In this document: positions 6,046-15,549 of the stretch, one piece after another
Layout of the letters: every line of letters starts with the position of its first letter
Numbering within the stretch: position 1 is the first letter of the stretch
Source of the DNA: Ornithinibacillus gellani
GTDB taxonomy: Bacteria > Bacillota > Bacilli > Bacillales > Amphibacillaceae
Direction of reading: 5' to 3'
DNA: 64,000 nucleotides
NCBI RefSeq assembly: GCF_003730295.1
Contig: NZ_QTSZ01000053.1
Coordinates: forward strand, 1 to 64,000
The notes under the pieces: generated by a model
What the model saw: the letters and a program-made list of their open reading frames with translations, nothing else
Told to the model about the DNA's origin: nothing
The model's database searches: none
Made by a program: the position numbers and the translations under genes

Positions 6046-8466
6046 ATGGCAATGAAAGAGAGTACATTACAAATTAGCGGGATGACATGTACTGCTTGTG
6101 CAGCACGCGTAGAAAAAGGTATCAAGAAAATGGCTGGAGTGAATGATGCTAACGTTAACTTTGCATTAGAACAATTAACCGTTCAATATGATGCTGCTGA
6201 AACAGATGTACGCGCATTTAAGGAAGAAATTGAAAGAATTGGTTATAGGGTTATCGAGGAAAAAGCAGAATTTGATATTTCTGGAATGACTTGTGCGGCA
6301 TGTGCAACAAAAATAGAAAAATCGATTGGGAAAATGCCCGGTGTCTCACGTGCAAATGTGAATTTTGCTCTTGAGACAATCTCTGTGTCATATAATGATA
6401 AAGAAGTTCAGCCTAGGGATATGATTGCAAGAGTTCACAAGCTTGGCTATGAATTACGTCCAAAAGAAGATGGTAAGGAGAAAATGGATCATAAGCAAGC
6501 AGAAATCCGTAAGCAAACTAGAAAATTCATTATTTCTGTTATCCTAACTTTACCGTTGTTATGGACGATGGTTGCCCATTTTAGTTTTTTATCATTCATA
6601 TATTTACCGGATATTTTGATGAATCCATGGTTCCAGTTAGCGCTGGCAACACCAGTTCAATTTATCATTGGGGCTCAGTTTTATAAGGGTGCTTATACAT
6701 CACTCAAGAATAAAAGTGCCAATATGGATGTATTAGTGGCGCTCGGTACAAGTGCAGCTTATTTTTATAGCTTATATTTATCCATTGAATGGATGAAAGC
6801 TGGGCGTGTAGGAGAACCCGAACTTTATTTTGAAGCATCTGCGGTGATCATCACATTAATTTTACTGGGGAAATTATTTGAAGTACGTGCAAAGGGAAAA
6901 ACAAGTCAAGCGATTCAAAAATTACTTGACTTACAAGCAAAGACTGCACGTGTGGTTAGAGATGGAATAGAACAGGAAATTCCAATTGAAGATGTATTGG
7001 AAGGCGATACGATTATCGTTCGTCCAGGGGAAAAAATCCCGGTTGATGGAGAAATTATCGAAGGACAATCTGCTATTGATGAATCGATGCTGACTGGTGA
7101 AAGTATTCCAATCGATAAAATACCTGGCGATACGGTTATTGGTGCAACAATCAATAAAAATGGTTCATTACGAGTCGAAGCGACTAAAGTGGGGAAAGAC
7201 ACAGCTTTAGCACAAATTGTAAAAGTAGTAGAGGATGCTCAAGGATCAAAAGCAGATATTCAACGTTTGGCAGATAAAATATCTGGTGTGTTTGTACCTA
7301 TTGTAGTGCTCATTGCTGTTGCTACGTTTGCTATTTGGTATTTTATTGTAACACCTGGTGATTTTCGTTCAAGTTTAATACCGATGATCTCTATTTTAGT
7401 TATCGCCTGCCCATGTGCACTCGGTCTTGCCACTCCAACTTCCATTATGGCTGGTTCCGGCCGAGCGGCAGAAATGGGAATGCTATTTAAAGGCGGGGAG
7501 CATTTAGAGAATACACAATCCATAGATACAGTTGTTTTGGACAAAACAGGAACTGTAACAAAAGGGGAACCTACATTAACAGATGTCTTTGCAGCTAATG
7601 GATTTAAAGAAAAAGATATATTACAATTGGTAGGAACAGCCGAAAGTCAGTCAGAACATCCACTTGCCCAGGCAATTGTAAAAGGTGTTAAAGAAAAACA
7701 GATTTCTTTATTAGAAGCTGAACATTTTGAAGCTTTACCCGGCTATGGTATATATGCGGAAATTAGTGCGCAAAAAATCTATGTCGGTACAAGAAAGCTA
7801 ATGCGCGAGCAAAATATTAGCTTAACAAATGAGACAGAAACAATGATGAAGGATTTGGAGCAAGAGGGGAAAACAGCGATGCTTATCGCTGTTTCCGATA
7901 AGCTTGCTGGTGTTATTGCCGTTGCTGACACAGTAAAAGAAACCTCAAAAGAAGCTATTTCCAGAATGCATAAGCTAGGTCTCGAAGTAATCATGTTGAC
8001 GGGTGATAATGAAAGAACAGCTGGTGCAATTGCAAAGCAGGTTCAGATTGATCGTGTTATCGCAGAGGTTTTACCAGACCAAAAAAGTGAGCAAATTAAA
8101 CAGCTTCAGGCGAAAGGCAAGAAGGTTGCGATGGTCGGAGATGGAATTAATGATGCCCCAGCTTTAGCGATGGCTGATGTTGGTATGGCAGTTGGTACTG
8201 GAACGGATATTGCTATTGAGGCTGCGGATATAACACTAATGCGCGGCGATTTAAACAGTGTGGCCGACGCATTCATCATGAGTAAAAAAACAATGCGTAA
8301 TATCAAGGAAAATCTGTTCTTTGCATTTATATACAACACCATTGGCATCCCGGTGGCAGCAATCGGTTTACTTGCCCCATGGGTAGCTGGTGCAGCGATG
8401 GCATTTAGCTCCGTATCTGTTGTATTAAATGCGCTAAGATTACAGCGAGTTGATTTGAAAAAATAA
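6046..8466 (+). CDS. copA: Copper-exporting P1B-1-type ATPase CopA
   Basis: This Cu(I) efflux pump of 806 residues has two N-terminal HMA domains (GMTCTACA near residue 16, GMTCAACA near 84), the membrane metal site CPC at 455-457, the phosphorylation motif DKTGT at D499, SEHPLA in the nucleotide domain and [11 protein letters not shown]. All belong to the CopA class, and the length is standard. An earlier in-frame ATG at 5956 would add 30 residues, but ATG 6046 has AGGAGGG at 6031-6037 and matches the family's usual start. It follows a CopZ-like gene and precedes csoR, so the block makes chaperone, pump and sensor. Confidence 0.93.
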   Translation: MAMKESTLQISGMTCTACAARVEKGIKKMAGVNDANVNFALEQLTVQYDAAETDVRAFKEEIERIGYRVIEEKAEFDISGMTCAACATKIEKSIGKMPGVSRANVNFALETISVSYNDKEVQPRDMIARVHKLGYELRPKEDGKEKMDHKQAEIRKQTRKFIISVILTLPLLWTMVAHFSFLSFIYLPDILMNPWFQLALATPVQFIIGAQFYKGAYTSLKNKSANMDVLVALGTSAAYFYSLYLSIEWMKAGRVGEPELYFEASAVIITLILLGKLFEVRAKGKTSQAIQKLLDLQAKTARVVRDGIEQEIPIEDVLEGDTIIVRPGEKIPVDGEIIEGQSAIDESMLTGESIPIDKIPGDTVIGATINKNGSLRVEATKVGKDTALAQIVKVVEDAQGSKADIQRLADKISGVFVPIVVLIAVATFAIWYFIVTPGDFRSSLIPMISILVIACPCALGLATPTSIMAGSGRAAEMGMLFKGGEHLENTQSIDTVVLDKTGTVTKGEPTLTDVFAANGFKEKDILQLVGTAESQSEHPLAQAIVKGVKEKQISLLEAEHFEALPGYGIYAEISAQKIYVGTRKLMREQNISLTNETETMMKDLEQEGKTAMLIAVSDKLAGVIAVADTVKETSKEAISRMHKLGLEVIMLTGDNERTAGAIAKQVQIDRVIAEVLPDQKSEQIKQLQAKGKKVAMVGDGINDAPALAMADVGMAVGTGTDIAIEAADITLMRGDLNSVADAFIMSKKTMRNIKENLFFAFIYNTIGIPVAAIGLLAPWVAGAAMAFSSVSVVLNALRLQRVDLKK

Positions 8467-8498
8467 GATGTTAAGAAAATAGGAAGGAGGGGTATAAT

Positions 8499-8801
8499 AT
8501 GGAAAAGTTCCTCCATGAAAAACCAATTGTTCCAAGATCAGATGATGAAAAGCAATCCGTAGTCAATCGCCTGAAACGGATTGAAGGTCAGGTACGCGGG
8601 ATACAACGCATGGTTGAAGAAGATCGTTATTGTGTTGATATTCTGGTACAAATCAGTGCGATTAATGCTGCCTTGAAAAAAGTTGGCTATACCGTTACAG
8701 AACGCCATATGAAGCATTGTATCGGTCATGCAATCCAAAATGGTGAAGGTGACGCAGCAATTGAAGAACTATTAGATGTGCTGAAGCATGTTTCTAAGTA
8801 A
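8499..8801 (+). CDS. csoR: CsoR copper-sensing repressor
   Basis: This all-helical repressor of 100 residues has the [12 protein letters not shown] signature and the Cu(I) ligand triad C45, H70, C74 (in RYCVDI and RHMKHC) at the canonical positions. Apo-CsoR binds the GC-centred repeats listed here; Cu(I) releases it. It has a strong AGGAGG site and is last in copZ-copA-csoR. A paralogue of the same length heads the second copper operon at 45987. The two differ in many positions, so they are not a recent copy of one another. Confidence 0.93.
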   Translation: MEKFLHEKPIVPRSDDEKQSVVNRLKRIEGQVRGIQRMVEEDRYCVDILVQISAINAALKKVGYTVTERHMKHCIGHAIQNGEGDAAIEELLDVLKHVSK

Positions 8802-8852
8802 TGGAAAGATAGATTCACGTAGAATGTTTGGTAAGCTTCAAAGGTTTTGAAC

Positions 8853-8884
8853 ATAACCCATACCAAATTTGGTATGGGTTATTT
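8853..8884 (+). terminator. Rho-independent terminator of the copper operon
   Basis: The perfect hairpin ATAACCCATACC / GGTATGGGTTAT with an AAATTT loop is followed by TTATT. It also argues for starting the next gene downstream of it. Confidence 0.75.
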
Positions 8885-8905
8885 ATTATAAAAGGTTATA
8901 CAAAA

Positions 8906-9379
8906 ATGAAGGGTTTTGAAATCATGGTTACGGAAATACGAAGCGTCACAACTCAAAATGTTAAAGAAATATTGGCGTTGCAAATTGCTGATGAACAAAA
9001 AGGTTTTATAGAATCCATACCGGAATGTTTAGAAGAGGCGGAGGAGGATCAACGCTTTATCCCATTGGGACTATATCAAAACCAGATTGCAGTTGGCTTT
9101 GCAATGTATGGCGTATTTAATGGAGAGCTGTGGCTGGATCGTTTTTTAATTGATGAGCACGTGCAAGGACAAGGGTTGGGCAGGCATTTTTTGAAAAAAA
9201 TAATCGTAGCGCTGCAACAAAAATATCCATGCACAGAAATCATTTTAAGTGTGTATCCAAATAATTCGGGTGCGATCCATTTATATGAAAGCATCGGATT
9301 TGCCTTTACTGGTAATTCGGATGGAAATGAAAAGATCATGCGATTAACACGTCAAGTGGATACGAATCTGGAGTTGTAG
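8906..9379 (+). CDS. GNAT acetyltransferase, BltD (spermidine/spermine) like
   Basis: This protein of about 157 residues has the acetyl-CoA loop VQGQGLGRHFL and the C-terminal signature SVYPNNSGAIHLYESIGF. The early segment GELWLDRFLIDE and that C-terminal block resemble BltD-type diamine/polyamine acetyltransferases of Bacillus. The polyamine substrate is inferred. An open frame reaches back to 8828, but the terminator hairpin at 8853-8884 lies inside that part. I therefore chose ATG 8906 with AAAGG upstream; ATG 8924 is also possible. Confidence 0.75.
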   Translation: MKGFEIMVTEIRSVTTQNVKEILALQIADEQKGFIESIPECLEEAEEDQRFIPLGLYQNQIAVGFAMYGVFNGELWLDRFLIDEHVQGQGLGRHFLKKIIVALQQKYPCTEIILSVYPNNSGAIHLYESIGFAFTGNSDGNEKIMRLTRQVDTNLEL

Positions 9380-9410
9380 ATCATACAAATTACTAGCAAG
9401 CTATAAATCG

Positions 9411-9447
9411 GGAAGCAGCCTTATATACAAGGATGCTTCCATTTTTT
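9411..9447 (+). terminator. Rho-independent terminator after the GNAT gene
   Basis: GGAAGCA pairs with TGCTTCC and is followed by ATTTTTT. Confidence 0.8.
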
Positions 9448-9615
9448 GTGTAGAATTCCAGTTTAACCCTGGTTATATTTTGTTAACAAAGTTGTAACTT
9501 GATATGCACAAAGTTGTTACAAGTTAAGCGTTAATGAATCGAAAAAACATGTTACGCTTAGATTGTTAACATTTGAACAATGAAAATAGTTTTAATAAAA
9601 AAGGAGTGTTTTGTT

Positions 9616-10860
9616 TTGGCTACACAAACACAAACAGGTTTAGATCAACAGACAATTGACATTATTAAAGCTACGGTTCCAGTTTTAGAACAACGTGGTG
9701 ATGAAATTACGAAGGTATTTTATCAACAGATGTTTAAAAATCATCCAGAACTGAAAAATGTTTTTAATCAAACAAATCAGCGAAAAGGTGATCAGTCAAA
9801 AGCACTTGCCGCAACTGTTTACGCTGCCGCTTACCATATTGACCAATTGGAAAAAATTCTTCCACAGGTTAAACAAATCGCACAGAAGCATACGAGCTTG
9901 AACATTCGACCTGAGCATTACCCAATCGTTGGTAAACATTTATTGTTGGCTATGAAAATGGTATTGGAAGATGCAGCCACAGACGAAGTTTTAAGTGCTT
10001 GGGAACGTGCTTATGGCGTGATTGCTTCCGTGTTTATCGATATAGAAAAGAACATGTACGATGATATGACAGATAAAGTTGGCGGCTGGACCGGCTTCCG
10101 TGATTTTAAAATCGTGAATAAGGTGAAAGAAAGTGATGTGATTACATCATTTTACTTGGAGCCGGTTGATAAAGAACCATTCCCTGCCCACTTACCAGGA
10201 CAGTACATTACAGTAAAGGCAACAATTGATGGGGAGCCACATGATCATTTGCGTCAATATAGTTTATCTTGTGCCCCAAATCAAGGACATTATCGAATTA
10301 GTGTAAAACGAGAAGATGCAATGAATCAGCTTCCTGCCGGTATTGTATCGAACTATTTGCATCGTGAAATAGAAGTTGGTAGTGTTCTTCCAATTAGTGC
10401 GCCGTCTGGAGATTTCGTATTGGATCAAACGGATGAGCGTCCACTCGTACTAATGAGTGGAGGTGTTGGACTAACACCAATGATGAGCATGCTGGAAACA
10501 GTCGTAAACCAACAGCCAAATCGTCAGGTGTATTTTATTCATGCAGCACAATCTGGTAATGTTCATGCCATGCGTGAGGCAGTTGAGGATATTACAGAAA
10601 AACATCCGCAGGTTTCTTCTCATATTGTTTATGAGCGTCCGTCCAATGAGGATAAGCTAGCGAAAAGCTATCATAAAGAAGGATTTATCGATGCGGAATG
10701 GATACAATCAGTTATTCCAACCGTTGATGCAGCATTTTATTTCTGTGGACCAGCTCCGTTTATGCGCGCGATGTACCGTGCTTTAACTGGAAATGGCGTC
10801 AAAGATTGTGATATTAATTACGAATTCTTTGGCCCAGCTGCAAGTATCACTGCAAGCTAA
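9616..10860 (+). CDS. hmp: Flavohaemoglobin Hmp (nitric oxide dioxygenase)
   Basis: This protein of 414 residues has an N-terminal globin domain (proximal histidine in QKHTSLNIRPEHYPIVG, about residue 90), then an FAD-binding barrel (HLRQYSLS) and an NAD-binding domain (LMSGGVGLTPMMSML; YFCGPAPFM). It oxidises nitric oxide to nitrate using NAD(P)H and oxygen. The start is TTG 9616, spaced 9 bases from AAGGAG; an upstream ATG at 9580 has no ribosome binding site. A pair of direct repeats (AAAGTTGTAAC and AAAGTTGTTAC, 22 bases apart) lies upstream at 9488-9520 and may be a regulator site. A terminator follows. Confidence 0.95.
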   Translation: MATQTQTGLDQQTIDIIKATVPVLEQRGDEITKVFYQQMFKNHPELKNVFNQTNQRKGDQSKALAATVYAAAYHIDQLEKILPQVKQIAQKHTSLNIRPEHYPIVGKHLLLAMKMVLEDAATDEVLSAWERAYGVIASVFIDIEKNMYDDMTDKVGGWTGFRDFKIVNKVKESDVITSFYLEPVDKEPFPAHLPGQYITVKATIDGEPHDHLRQYSLSCAPNQGHYRISVKREDAMNQLPAGIVSNYLHREIEVGSVLPISAPSGDFVLDQTDERPLVLMSGGVGLTPMMSMLETVVNQQPNRQVYFIHAAQSGNVHAMREAVEDITEKHPQVSSHIVYERPSNEDKLAKSYHKEGFIDAEWIQSVIPTVDAAFYFCGPAPFMRAMYRALTGNGVKDCDINYEFFGPAASITAS

Positions 10861-10876
10861 TATTTTAAGATAATGT

Positions 10877-10912
10877 AAAAGGGATGCCAGTTTAAATGGT
10901 ATCCCTTTTCAT
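10877..10912. terminator. Rho-independent terminator after hmp
   Basis: AAAAGGGATGCCA pairs with TGGTATCCCTTTT, with flanking A and T runs. Confidence 0.85.
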
Positions 10913-10981
10913 TTATACTAAAAAAGTGTGACGTATAGGTGTGTTTGTTGAATAAGCATACCTTGATTGGAGAGGGTTCAA

Positions 10982-11533
10982 TTGTCTGAGGTTAAAGTTG
11001 TCATTGGAGCGGGAGATTATATAAATAATCCTGGCTGGTTACATACAAATGAAAAAGAATTAGATTTATTGAACGAGGTAACTTGGAAAAGTAAATTCGC
11101 GAAAGCTACGATTCAAGCTATTTTAGCTGAGCATGTTTGGGAGCATTTGACCTATGAAGAAGGGCTAGCTGCTGCGAAACGATGCTTTATTTACCTGAAG
11201 CCATCAGGGTATATTCGTTGCGCTGTACCAGATGGTTTTTTCCCGGATGAACAGTATCAACATATTATTCAAATTGGTGGCCCAGGTCCTGCAGATCATC
11301 CTGCTGCAGATCACAAAATGGTTTATAATTACCGCACGTTATCCGCTATGTTTGAAATGGCTGGGTTTGAAGTGAAGCTATTGGAATACTGTGATGAGAA
11401 TGGACACTTTCATCACAAGCATTGGAAAAAGGAGGATGGGGTGATTTTTCGCTCGAAACAATGTGATCCACGGAACCAAGGGGATCGTTTGAAATTTCCT
11501 TCTTTGATTATCGATGCCGTCAAGTCGAAATAA
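10982..11533 (+). CDS. Predicted SAM-dependent methyltransferase-like protein (COG4627 type)
   Basis: This protein of about 183 residues begins VKVVIGAGDYINNPGWLHT, close to the start of COG4627 proteins. AEHVWEHLTYEEG and GYIRCAVPDGF correspond to motifs IV-VI of a methyltransferase fold, and the C-terminal HHKHWKKED is basic. The usual glycine-rich motif I is reduced to GAG. The substrate is unknown. The start is TTG 10982, chosen because GGAGAGGG lies 5-6 bases before it; the next possible start at 10967 overlaps that site. Confidence 0.6.
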   Translation: MSEVKVVIGAGDYINNPGWLHTNEKELDLLNEVTWKSKFAKATIQAILAEHVWEHLTYEEGLAAAKRCFIYLKPSGYIRCAVPDGFFPDEQYQHIIQIGGPGPADHPAADHKMVYNYRTLSAMFEMAGFEVKLLEYCDENGHFHHKHWKKEDGVIFRSKQCDPRNQGDRLKFPSLIIDAVKSK

Positions 11534-11611
11534 TATATTTTTCTCCTAATAAACAATTGGGGCAGATGTGCATATGATGTAAATGAATACGGAAAATGGG
11601 GAGTTTAGAAA

Positions 11612-12100
11612 ATGGTACAGTATATGTCATTTCGTGGAACAGTTATAGCGGTTGAAGACTTTAATACTGGTGAATTTGGGGCAGGCTGCTCCAAAATGAT
11701 TTCGCTTCGGAATGACGAGGGTGTTCAGACGAATTTTATACTTACACCGGACACGTTCGTTTTGGATCAAAGTATGCTGATGGTTGGCGATATAGTAACT
11801 GGCTACTATGATGCGAATAAGCCAGCAATATTAATATATCCACCACAATTTACTGCACTTGTAATGGTGAAGGAAATGAATAATCGAAGTGTTAAGGTGA
11901 GTCATTTCAACCGTCAACTTGTAAGTGATGATCATCAGCTGCAAATAAATATCGGGCCTCGCACCTCTATCATTACCACAAACGGGCAGGCTATTTCCGA
12001 CCATATTGGCAATCGTGATCTTGTTGTCGTTTACGGTCCTTCCACAAAAAGTATTCCAGCACAAACGACGCCATATCAAATCATCGTATTATGTAATTAA
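11612..12100 (+). CDS. Conserved protein of unknown function (beta-rich, ~160 aa)
   Basis: This 162-residue protein has alternating short hydrophobic strands and no membrane segment. Conspicuous segments are VGDIVTGYYDANKPAILIYP in the middle and VVVYGPSTKSIPAQTTPYQI at the C-terminus. I recall similar proteins as hypothetical genes in Bacillus and Clostridium, without known function. The ATG follows a GGGGAG site. It stands alone between two transcription units, with a terminator after it. Confidence 0.6.
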   Translation: MVQYMSFRGTVIAVEDFNTGEFGAGCSKMISLRNDEGVQTNFILTPDTFVLDQSMLMVGDIVTGYYDANKPAILIYPPQFTALVMVKEMNNRSVKVSHFNRQLVSDDHQLQINIGPRTSIITTNGQAISDHIGNRDLVVVYGPSTKSIPAQTTPYQIIVLCN

Positions 12101-12122
12101 ATCTAACCGTTTGAGATTATTG

Positions 12123-12152
12123 GGGACTTCCTGCTAATGGAAGTTCTTTTTA
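12123..12152 (+). terminator. Rho-independent terminator
   Basis: GGGACTTCC pairs with GGAAGTTC and is followed by TTTTTATTTTT. Confidence 0.8.
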
Positions 12153-12375
12153 TTTTTGCTTTTTTTCAATAAATTAGGTGTAAATACAATCATGCTGTAT
12201 TTCTTTTATGATAAAATAAAGGTATCTAGTTAAACTAGATTAATTCTTCTAAAATGAATCAAAATAAGGCGAGGGATGCCAAGCAAATAAAGGATGACAT
12301 CCTACTAGAGATTGAATAAGCGAATATGAATTGAAAAACGAACGATACCGGGAGGTGAATCCTTGTATCATTAGG

Positions 12376-13683
12376 ATGCAAGGATATTATTTGGAAATTG
12401 TTAACTTACTGTTGGTTGCTATACTGATACTAATTACGGCATTCTTTGTAGCAACCGAATTTGCGATTGTAAAGGTGCGATCAACTCGTATCGATTATTT
12501 AATTGAATCAGGCAATAAGCGAGCGGTTCATGCCAAGAAACTGCTTGATAACTTAGATGGCTATTTATCCGCATGTCAATTGGGAATCACCGTTACAGCG
12601 CTAGGGCTAGGGTGGTTAGGTGAATCGACGGTCATGCGTTTACTAAGCCCACTTTTCGATGCGCTGCATTTAAATGCGACTACGGCTTCGATTTTATCCT
12701 TTGTGATTTCTTTCTTTACGATTACATTTTTGCATGTTGTCATCGGGGAACTCGCTCCGAAATCAATAGCCATTCAAAAGGCGGAGGAAATTGCATTGGT
12801 ATTGGCAAGACCATTAATTTTATTTTATAAAATCATGTATCCATTTATCTGGTTATTAAATGGGTCAGCGCGGCTGATTATTCGTTTATTTGGTTTTAAA
12901 GAGATGAAGGAGCATGAATCTGCACACACAGAAGAGGAGTTACGTTTAATCTTATCAGAAAGCTATAAAAGTGGTGAAATTAATCAATCGGAAATGACAT
13001 ATGTCAATAATATCTTTGAATTTGATGAGCGACTTGCTAAGGAAATCATGGTACCAAGGACAGAAATGGTTTGTTTTTTTAAAGGAGATAGCTTTAAAGA
13101 AAATTTAGAAATTATTCATGAAGGACAATATACACGATATCCTGTTGCTGATGAAGATAAAGATCATATCATTGGTTTAGTTAATTTAAAGGATATCTTT
13201 ACCGAAAGATTTGATAGTGATCAGCCATTTTCTATTGAGAAATATATTCGCCCCGTTATACATGTATCAGAAGTAACACCGATTAAGCAGGTTTTACTAA
13301 CAATGCAAAAACAACGCATTCATATGGCAATTGTGAATGATGAATATGGTGGTACTGCTGGTTTAGTAACTGTTGAAGATATATTGGAAGAAATTGTTGG
13401 TGAAATTCGTGATGAGTTCGATGTCCATGAAAGCCCATTAATAGAGAAGCAAGGTAATGGCACCATGGTAGTATCAGGGAAGTTGCAGATTGAAGAAATC
13501 AATGAATTATTAAATATTCATTTGGATGATGAGGAAATCGCCACGATTGGTGGCTGGATTTTTGCAAATAATTTGGAACCAACTGTGGGAACAACCATTG
13601 AACACGAGGGCTATCAATTCATTGTAGAGGAAATAGAAGGCTATCAGGTTAAACGAATTAAAATTCATAAAATCGAATCATAA
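12376..13683 (+). CDS. CNNM/DUF21 membrane protein with CBS pair and CorC/HlyC domain
   Basis: This protein of about 435 residues has an N-terminal DUF21/CNNM domain with about four membrane helices (FFVATEFAIVKVR, ACQLGITVTALGLGWLGE), a CBS pair at about residues 205-330 (MVPRTEMV, DEYGGTAGLVTVEDILEEIVGE) and a C-terminal CorC/HlyC domain. Bacillus relatives are YhdP, YrkA and YugS; some of these influence Mg2+ export. The start is uncertain. GGGAGGTG at 12350-12357 points to a start near 12367-12370, where only ATC and ATT are in frame, whereas ATG 12376 has only TTAGG before it. A terminator follows. Confidence 0.85.
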   Translation: MQGYYLEIVNLLLVAILILITAFFVATEFAIVKVRSTRIDYLIESGNKRAVHAKKLLDNLDGYLSACQLGITVTALGLGWLGESTVMRLLSPLFDALHLNATTASILSFVISFFTITFLHVVIGELAPKSIAIQKAEEIALVLARPLILFYKIMYPFIWLLNGSARLIIRLFGFKEMKEHESAHTEEELRLILSESYKSGEINQSEMTYVNNIFEFDERLAKEIMVPRTEMVCFFKGDSFKENLEIIHEGQYTRYPVADEDKDHIIGLVNLKDIFTERFDSDQPFSIEKYIRPVIHVSEVTPIKQVLLTMQKQRIHMAIVNDEYGGTAGLVTVEDILEEIVGEIRDEFDVHESPLIEKQGNGTMVVSGKLQIEEINELLNIHLDDEEIATIGGWIFANNLEPTVGTTIEHEGYQFIVEEIEGYQVKRIKIHKIES

Positions 13684-13692
13684 AACTTAATC

Positions 13693-13720
13693 CAGCAGAT
13701 GGGAATCTGCTGTTTTTTTT
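13693..13720 (+). terminator. Rho-independent terminator
   Basis: CAGCAGAT pairs with ATCTGCTG and is followed by eight T. Confidence 0.9.
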
Positions 13721-13834
13721 ATGCGTTTATAGGGTAATACAATAAAAATATATCTACTTTTAATAATAATTTATTGTAAAACGATAAAATTTATATTAAT
13801 ATATAAATTATATTATGTGAATGAGGTGTGTAAG

Positions 13835-14317
13835 ATGAAACGTGGGTCAACCCTATTTTTGAAGATTACAGTTTTTTTAATGGCGGCACCAATCCTTGTG
13901 CTTTGTGTGCTGTTATCAATCTGGCTGGTACAAGAGATGCCTAAATATTTTCCAGAGCTGGTTCCATTCCGTTATTTGGCGCTTATAGGTATCTACCTTT
14001 CTGCGATAGCGTATTTTATAGCATTATTCCAAGCTTATAAGCTCCTAAATTATATCGATAGTAATAAAGCTTTTGCAGATACTTCTATAACTGCTTTAAA
14101 AAATATTAAATATTGTGCAATCACAATCAGTGGAATCTATGTGATCGGCTTGCCATTTATATACCAGGTAGCGGATTTAGATGATGCACCAGGCTTAATG
14201 GTGATTGGATTGGTGATAATTTTTGCATCACTTGTTATTGCCGTTTTTGCAGCTGTTTTACAGCGACTGTTACAGGAAGTCATTCATATTAAAACAGAAA
14301 ATGAATTTACGGTCTGA
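13835..14317 (+). CDS. DUF2975-type membrane protein
   Basis: This 160-residue protein has four predicted membrane helices: about 8-32, 45-68, 95-118 and 128-150. Its size, the YxxxLLxYIDxNKAFxDxS loop and the downstream small HTH gene are the classic arrangement of DUF2975 proteins. The start is ATG 13835 with GAGGTG upstream. Its TGA lies only 10 bases before the start of the HTH gene, so the two are co-transcribed. The role is unknown. Confidence 0.75.
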   Translation: MKRGSTLFLKITVFLMAAPILVLCVLLSIWLVQEMPKYFPELVPFRYLALIGIYLSAIAYFIALFQAYKLLNYIDSNKAFADTSITALKNIKYCAITISGIYVIGLPFIYQVADLDDAPGLMVIGLVIIFASLVIAVFAAVLQRLLQEVIHIKTENEFTV

Positions 14318-14327
14318 GGTGGAGATA

Positions 14328-14543
14328 TTGGCTATTCAAATTAATATTGATGTCATGCTAGCAAAAAGAAAAATGAGCGTAACAGAGTTATCGGAGCGGG
14401 TTGGGATTACGATGGCTAATCTTTCTATCTTAAAAAATGGCAAGGCAAAAGCGATTCGTTTATCAACCTTGGATGCTATTTGTAAAGCATTGGATTGTCA
14501 GCCTGGTGATATTTTGGAATATATAGATGATAAGGAAAGGTAA
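14328..14543 (+). CDS. Small Cro/CI-family HTH protein (YozG-like)
   Basis: This 71-residue protein is almost entirely one XRE/Cro domain: LAKRKMSVTELSERVGITMANLSILKNGKAKA followed by LDAICKALDCQPGDILEY. The family usually partners a DUF2975 membrane protein, as here. The start is TTG 14328 with GAGGTGGAG 5-8 bases upstream. It probably regulates its own operon. Confidence 0.85.
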   Translation: MAIQINIDVMLAKRKMSVTELSERVGITMANLSILKNGKAKAIRLSTLDAICKALDCQPGDILEYIDDKER

Positions 14544-14582
14544 GGTCACGCAGCTATTTTGATTTGAAAGGAGTTGCCATAG

Positions 14583-15407
14583 ATGAGTGTAACGGTTCAA
14601 CAAAAAGCACAGCAACCATCCTGGAAGGGGCAATTCATTGGTATGGTGAAGCAGCTCACTCGTTTTGGATGGGAACAGGCGTGGTCTTGTGTATTTCCGG
14701 TAGTGATTTTTGCAAGTTTAGCAATTACCAAGGTTGTATCCTTACCCATTTTGCCGCGGTATGATTGGCTACTAATTATCTTTTTGCTTATGCAGTGGTG
14801 GATGGTTCGTTCCGGTCTAGAAACGAAGGACGAACTGAAGGTCATTACCCTATTTCACCTAATTGGTCTTTCGCTGGAAATATTCAAAGTAAATATGGGC
14901 TCCTGGGCATATCCCGAGGAAGGATTTTTTAAGATAATGGGTGTTCCATTGTATAGCGGATTTATGTATGCAAGTGTGGCAAGCTATCTTTGTCAGGCTT
15001 GGCGAAGATTACATATTGACTTAATCAAGTGGCCCCCGTTTATCGTTGTCGTTTTATTGGCTTCAGCAATTTACTTAAATTTCTTCACTCACCATTTTTG
15101 GATTGATATTCGATGGTATTTGTCTGCACTTGTACTAATCGTGTTTTGGAAATCATGGGTTTCCTATCAAGTAGGTGAAAAAGTATATCGAATGCCAATT
15201 GTTTGTTCTTTTGTGTTAATTGGGTTTTTCATATGGATTGCAGAAAATATCGCTACCTTTTTTGGCGCGTGGCAATATCCGAATCAGCACGGTGCATGGA
15301 GCCTTGTACATTTAGGGAAAATTAGCTCCTGGCTATTACTGGTTATTGTAAGCTTCCTTATTGTAGCTACATTGAAGCGGGTGAAAGGGAAGATGGTCGA
15401 AGGATAA
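14583..15407 (+). CDS. DUF817 family membrane protein
   Basis: This 274-residue protein has about eight hydrophobic helices and the conserved centre EIFKVNMGSWAYPEEG followed by PLYSGFMYASVASY, plus ENIATFFGAWQYPNQ near the C-terminus. These features fit DUF817. No enzyme activity is established for the family to my knowledge. ATG 14583 has AAGGAG upstream. It follows the HTH gene by 39 bases and could belong to the same transcript. A strong terminator follows. Confidence 0.75.
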   Translation: MSVTVQQKAQQPSWKGQFIGMVKQLTRFGWEQAWSCVFPVVIFASLAITKVVSLPILPRYDWLLIIFLLMQWWMVRSGLETKDELKVITLFHLIGLSLEIFKVNMGSWAYPEEGFFKIMGVPLYSGFMYASVASYLCQAWRRLHIDLIKWPPFIVVVLLASAIYLNFFTHHFWIDIRWYLSALVLIVFWKSWVSYQVGEKVYRMPIVCSFVLIGFFIWIAENIATFFGAWQYPNQHGAWSLVHLGKISSWLLLVIVSFLIVATLKRVKGKMVEG

Positions 15408-15410
15408 TCA

Positions 15411-15445
15411 AAGGCTGATAGCAGAAATGTTGCTATCAGCCTTTT
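15411..15445. terminator. Rho-independent terminator after the DUF817 gene
   Basis: AAGGCTGATAGCA pairs with TGCTATCAGCCTT and is followed by TTT. Confidence 0.9.
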
Positions 15446-15549
15446 GCATGAAGCAGACAAAATACGCTTCTTATTGTATGCGATGATAAATCACATCCTG
15501 ACAACAATGCAATCACCGCATGAGCAATCTTACCTCTTTTAAGGGAATT

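Noticed and set aside
8106-8516. Minus-strand frame opposite the 3' end of copA
   Set aside because: It is antisense to conserved CopA motifs and has no start signal.
12180-12330. Riboswitch upstream of the CNNM protein
   Set aside because: I looked for M-box, yybP-ykoY and ydaO-type conserved blocks and found none; only short hairpins such as GGATG/CATCC are present.
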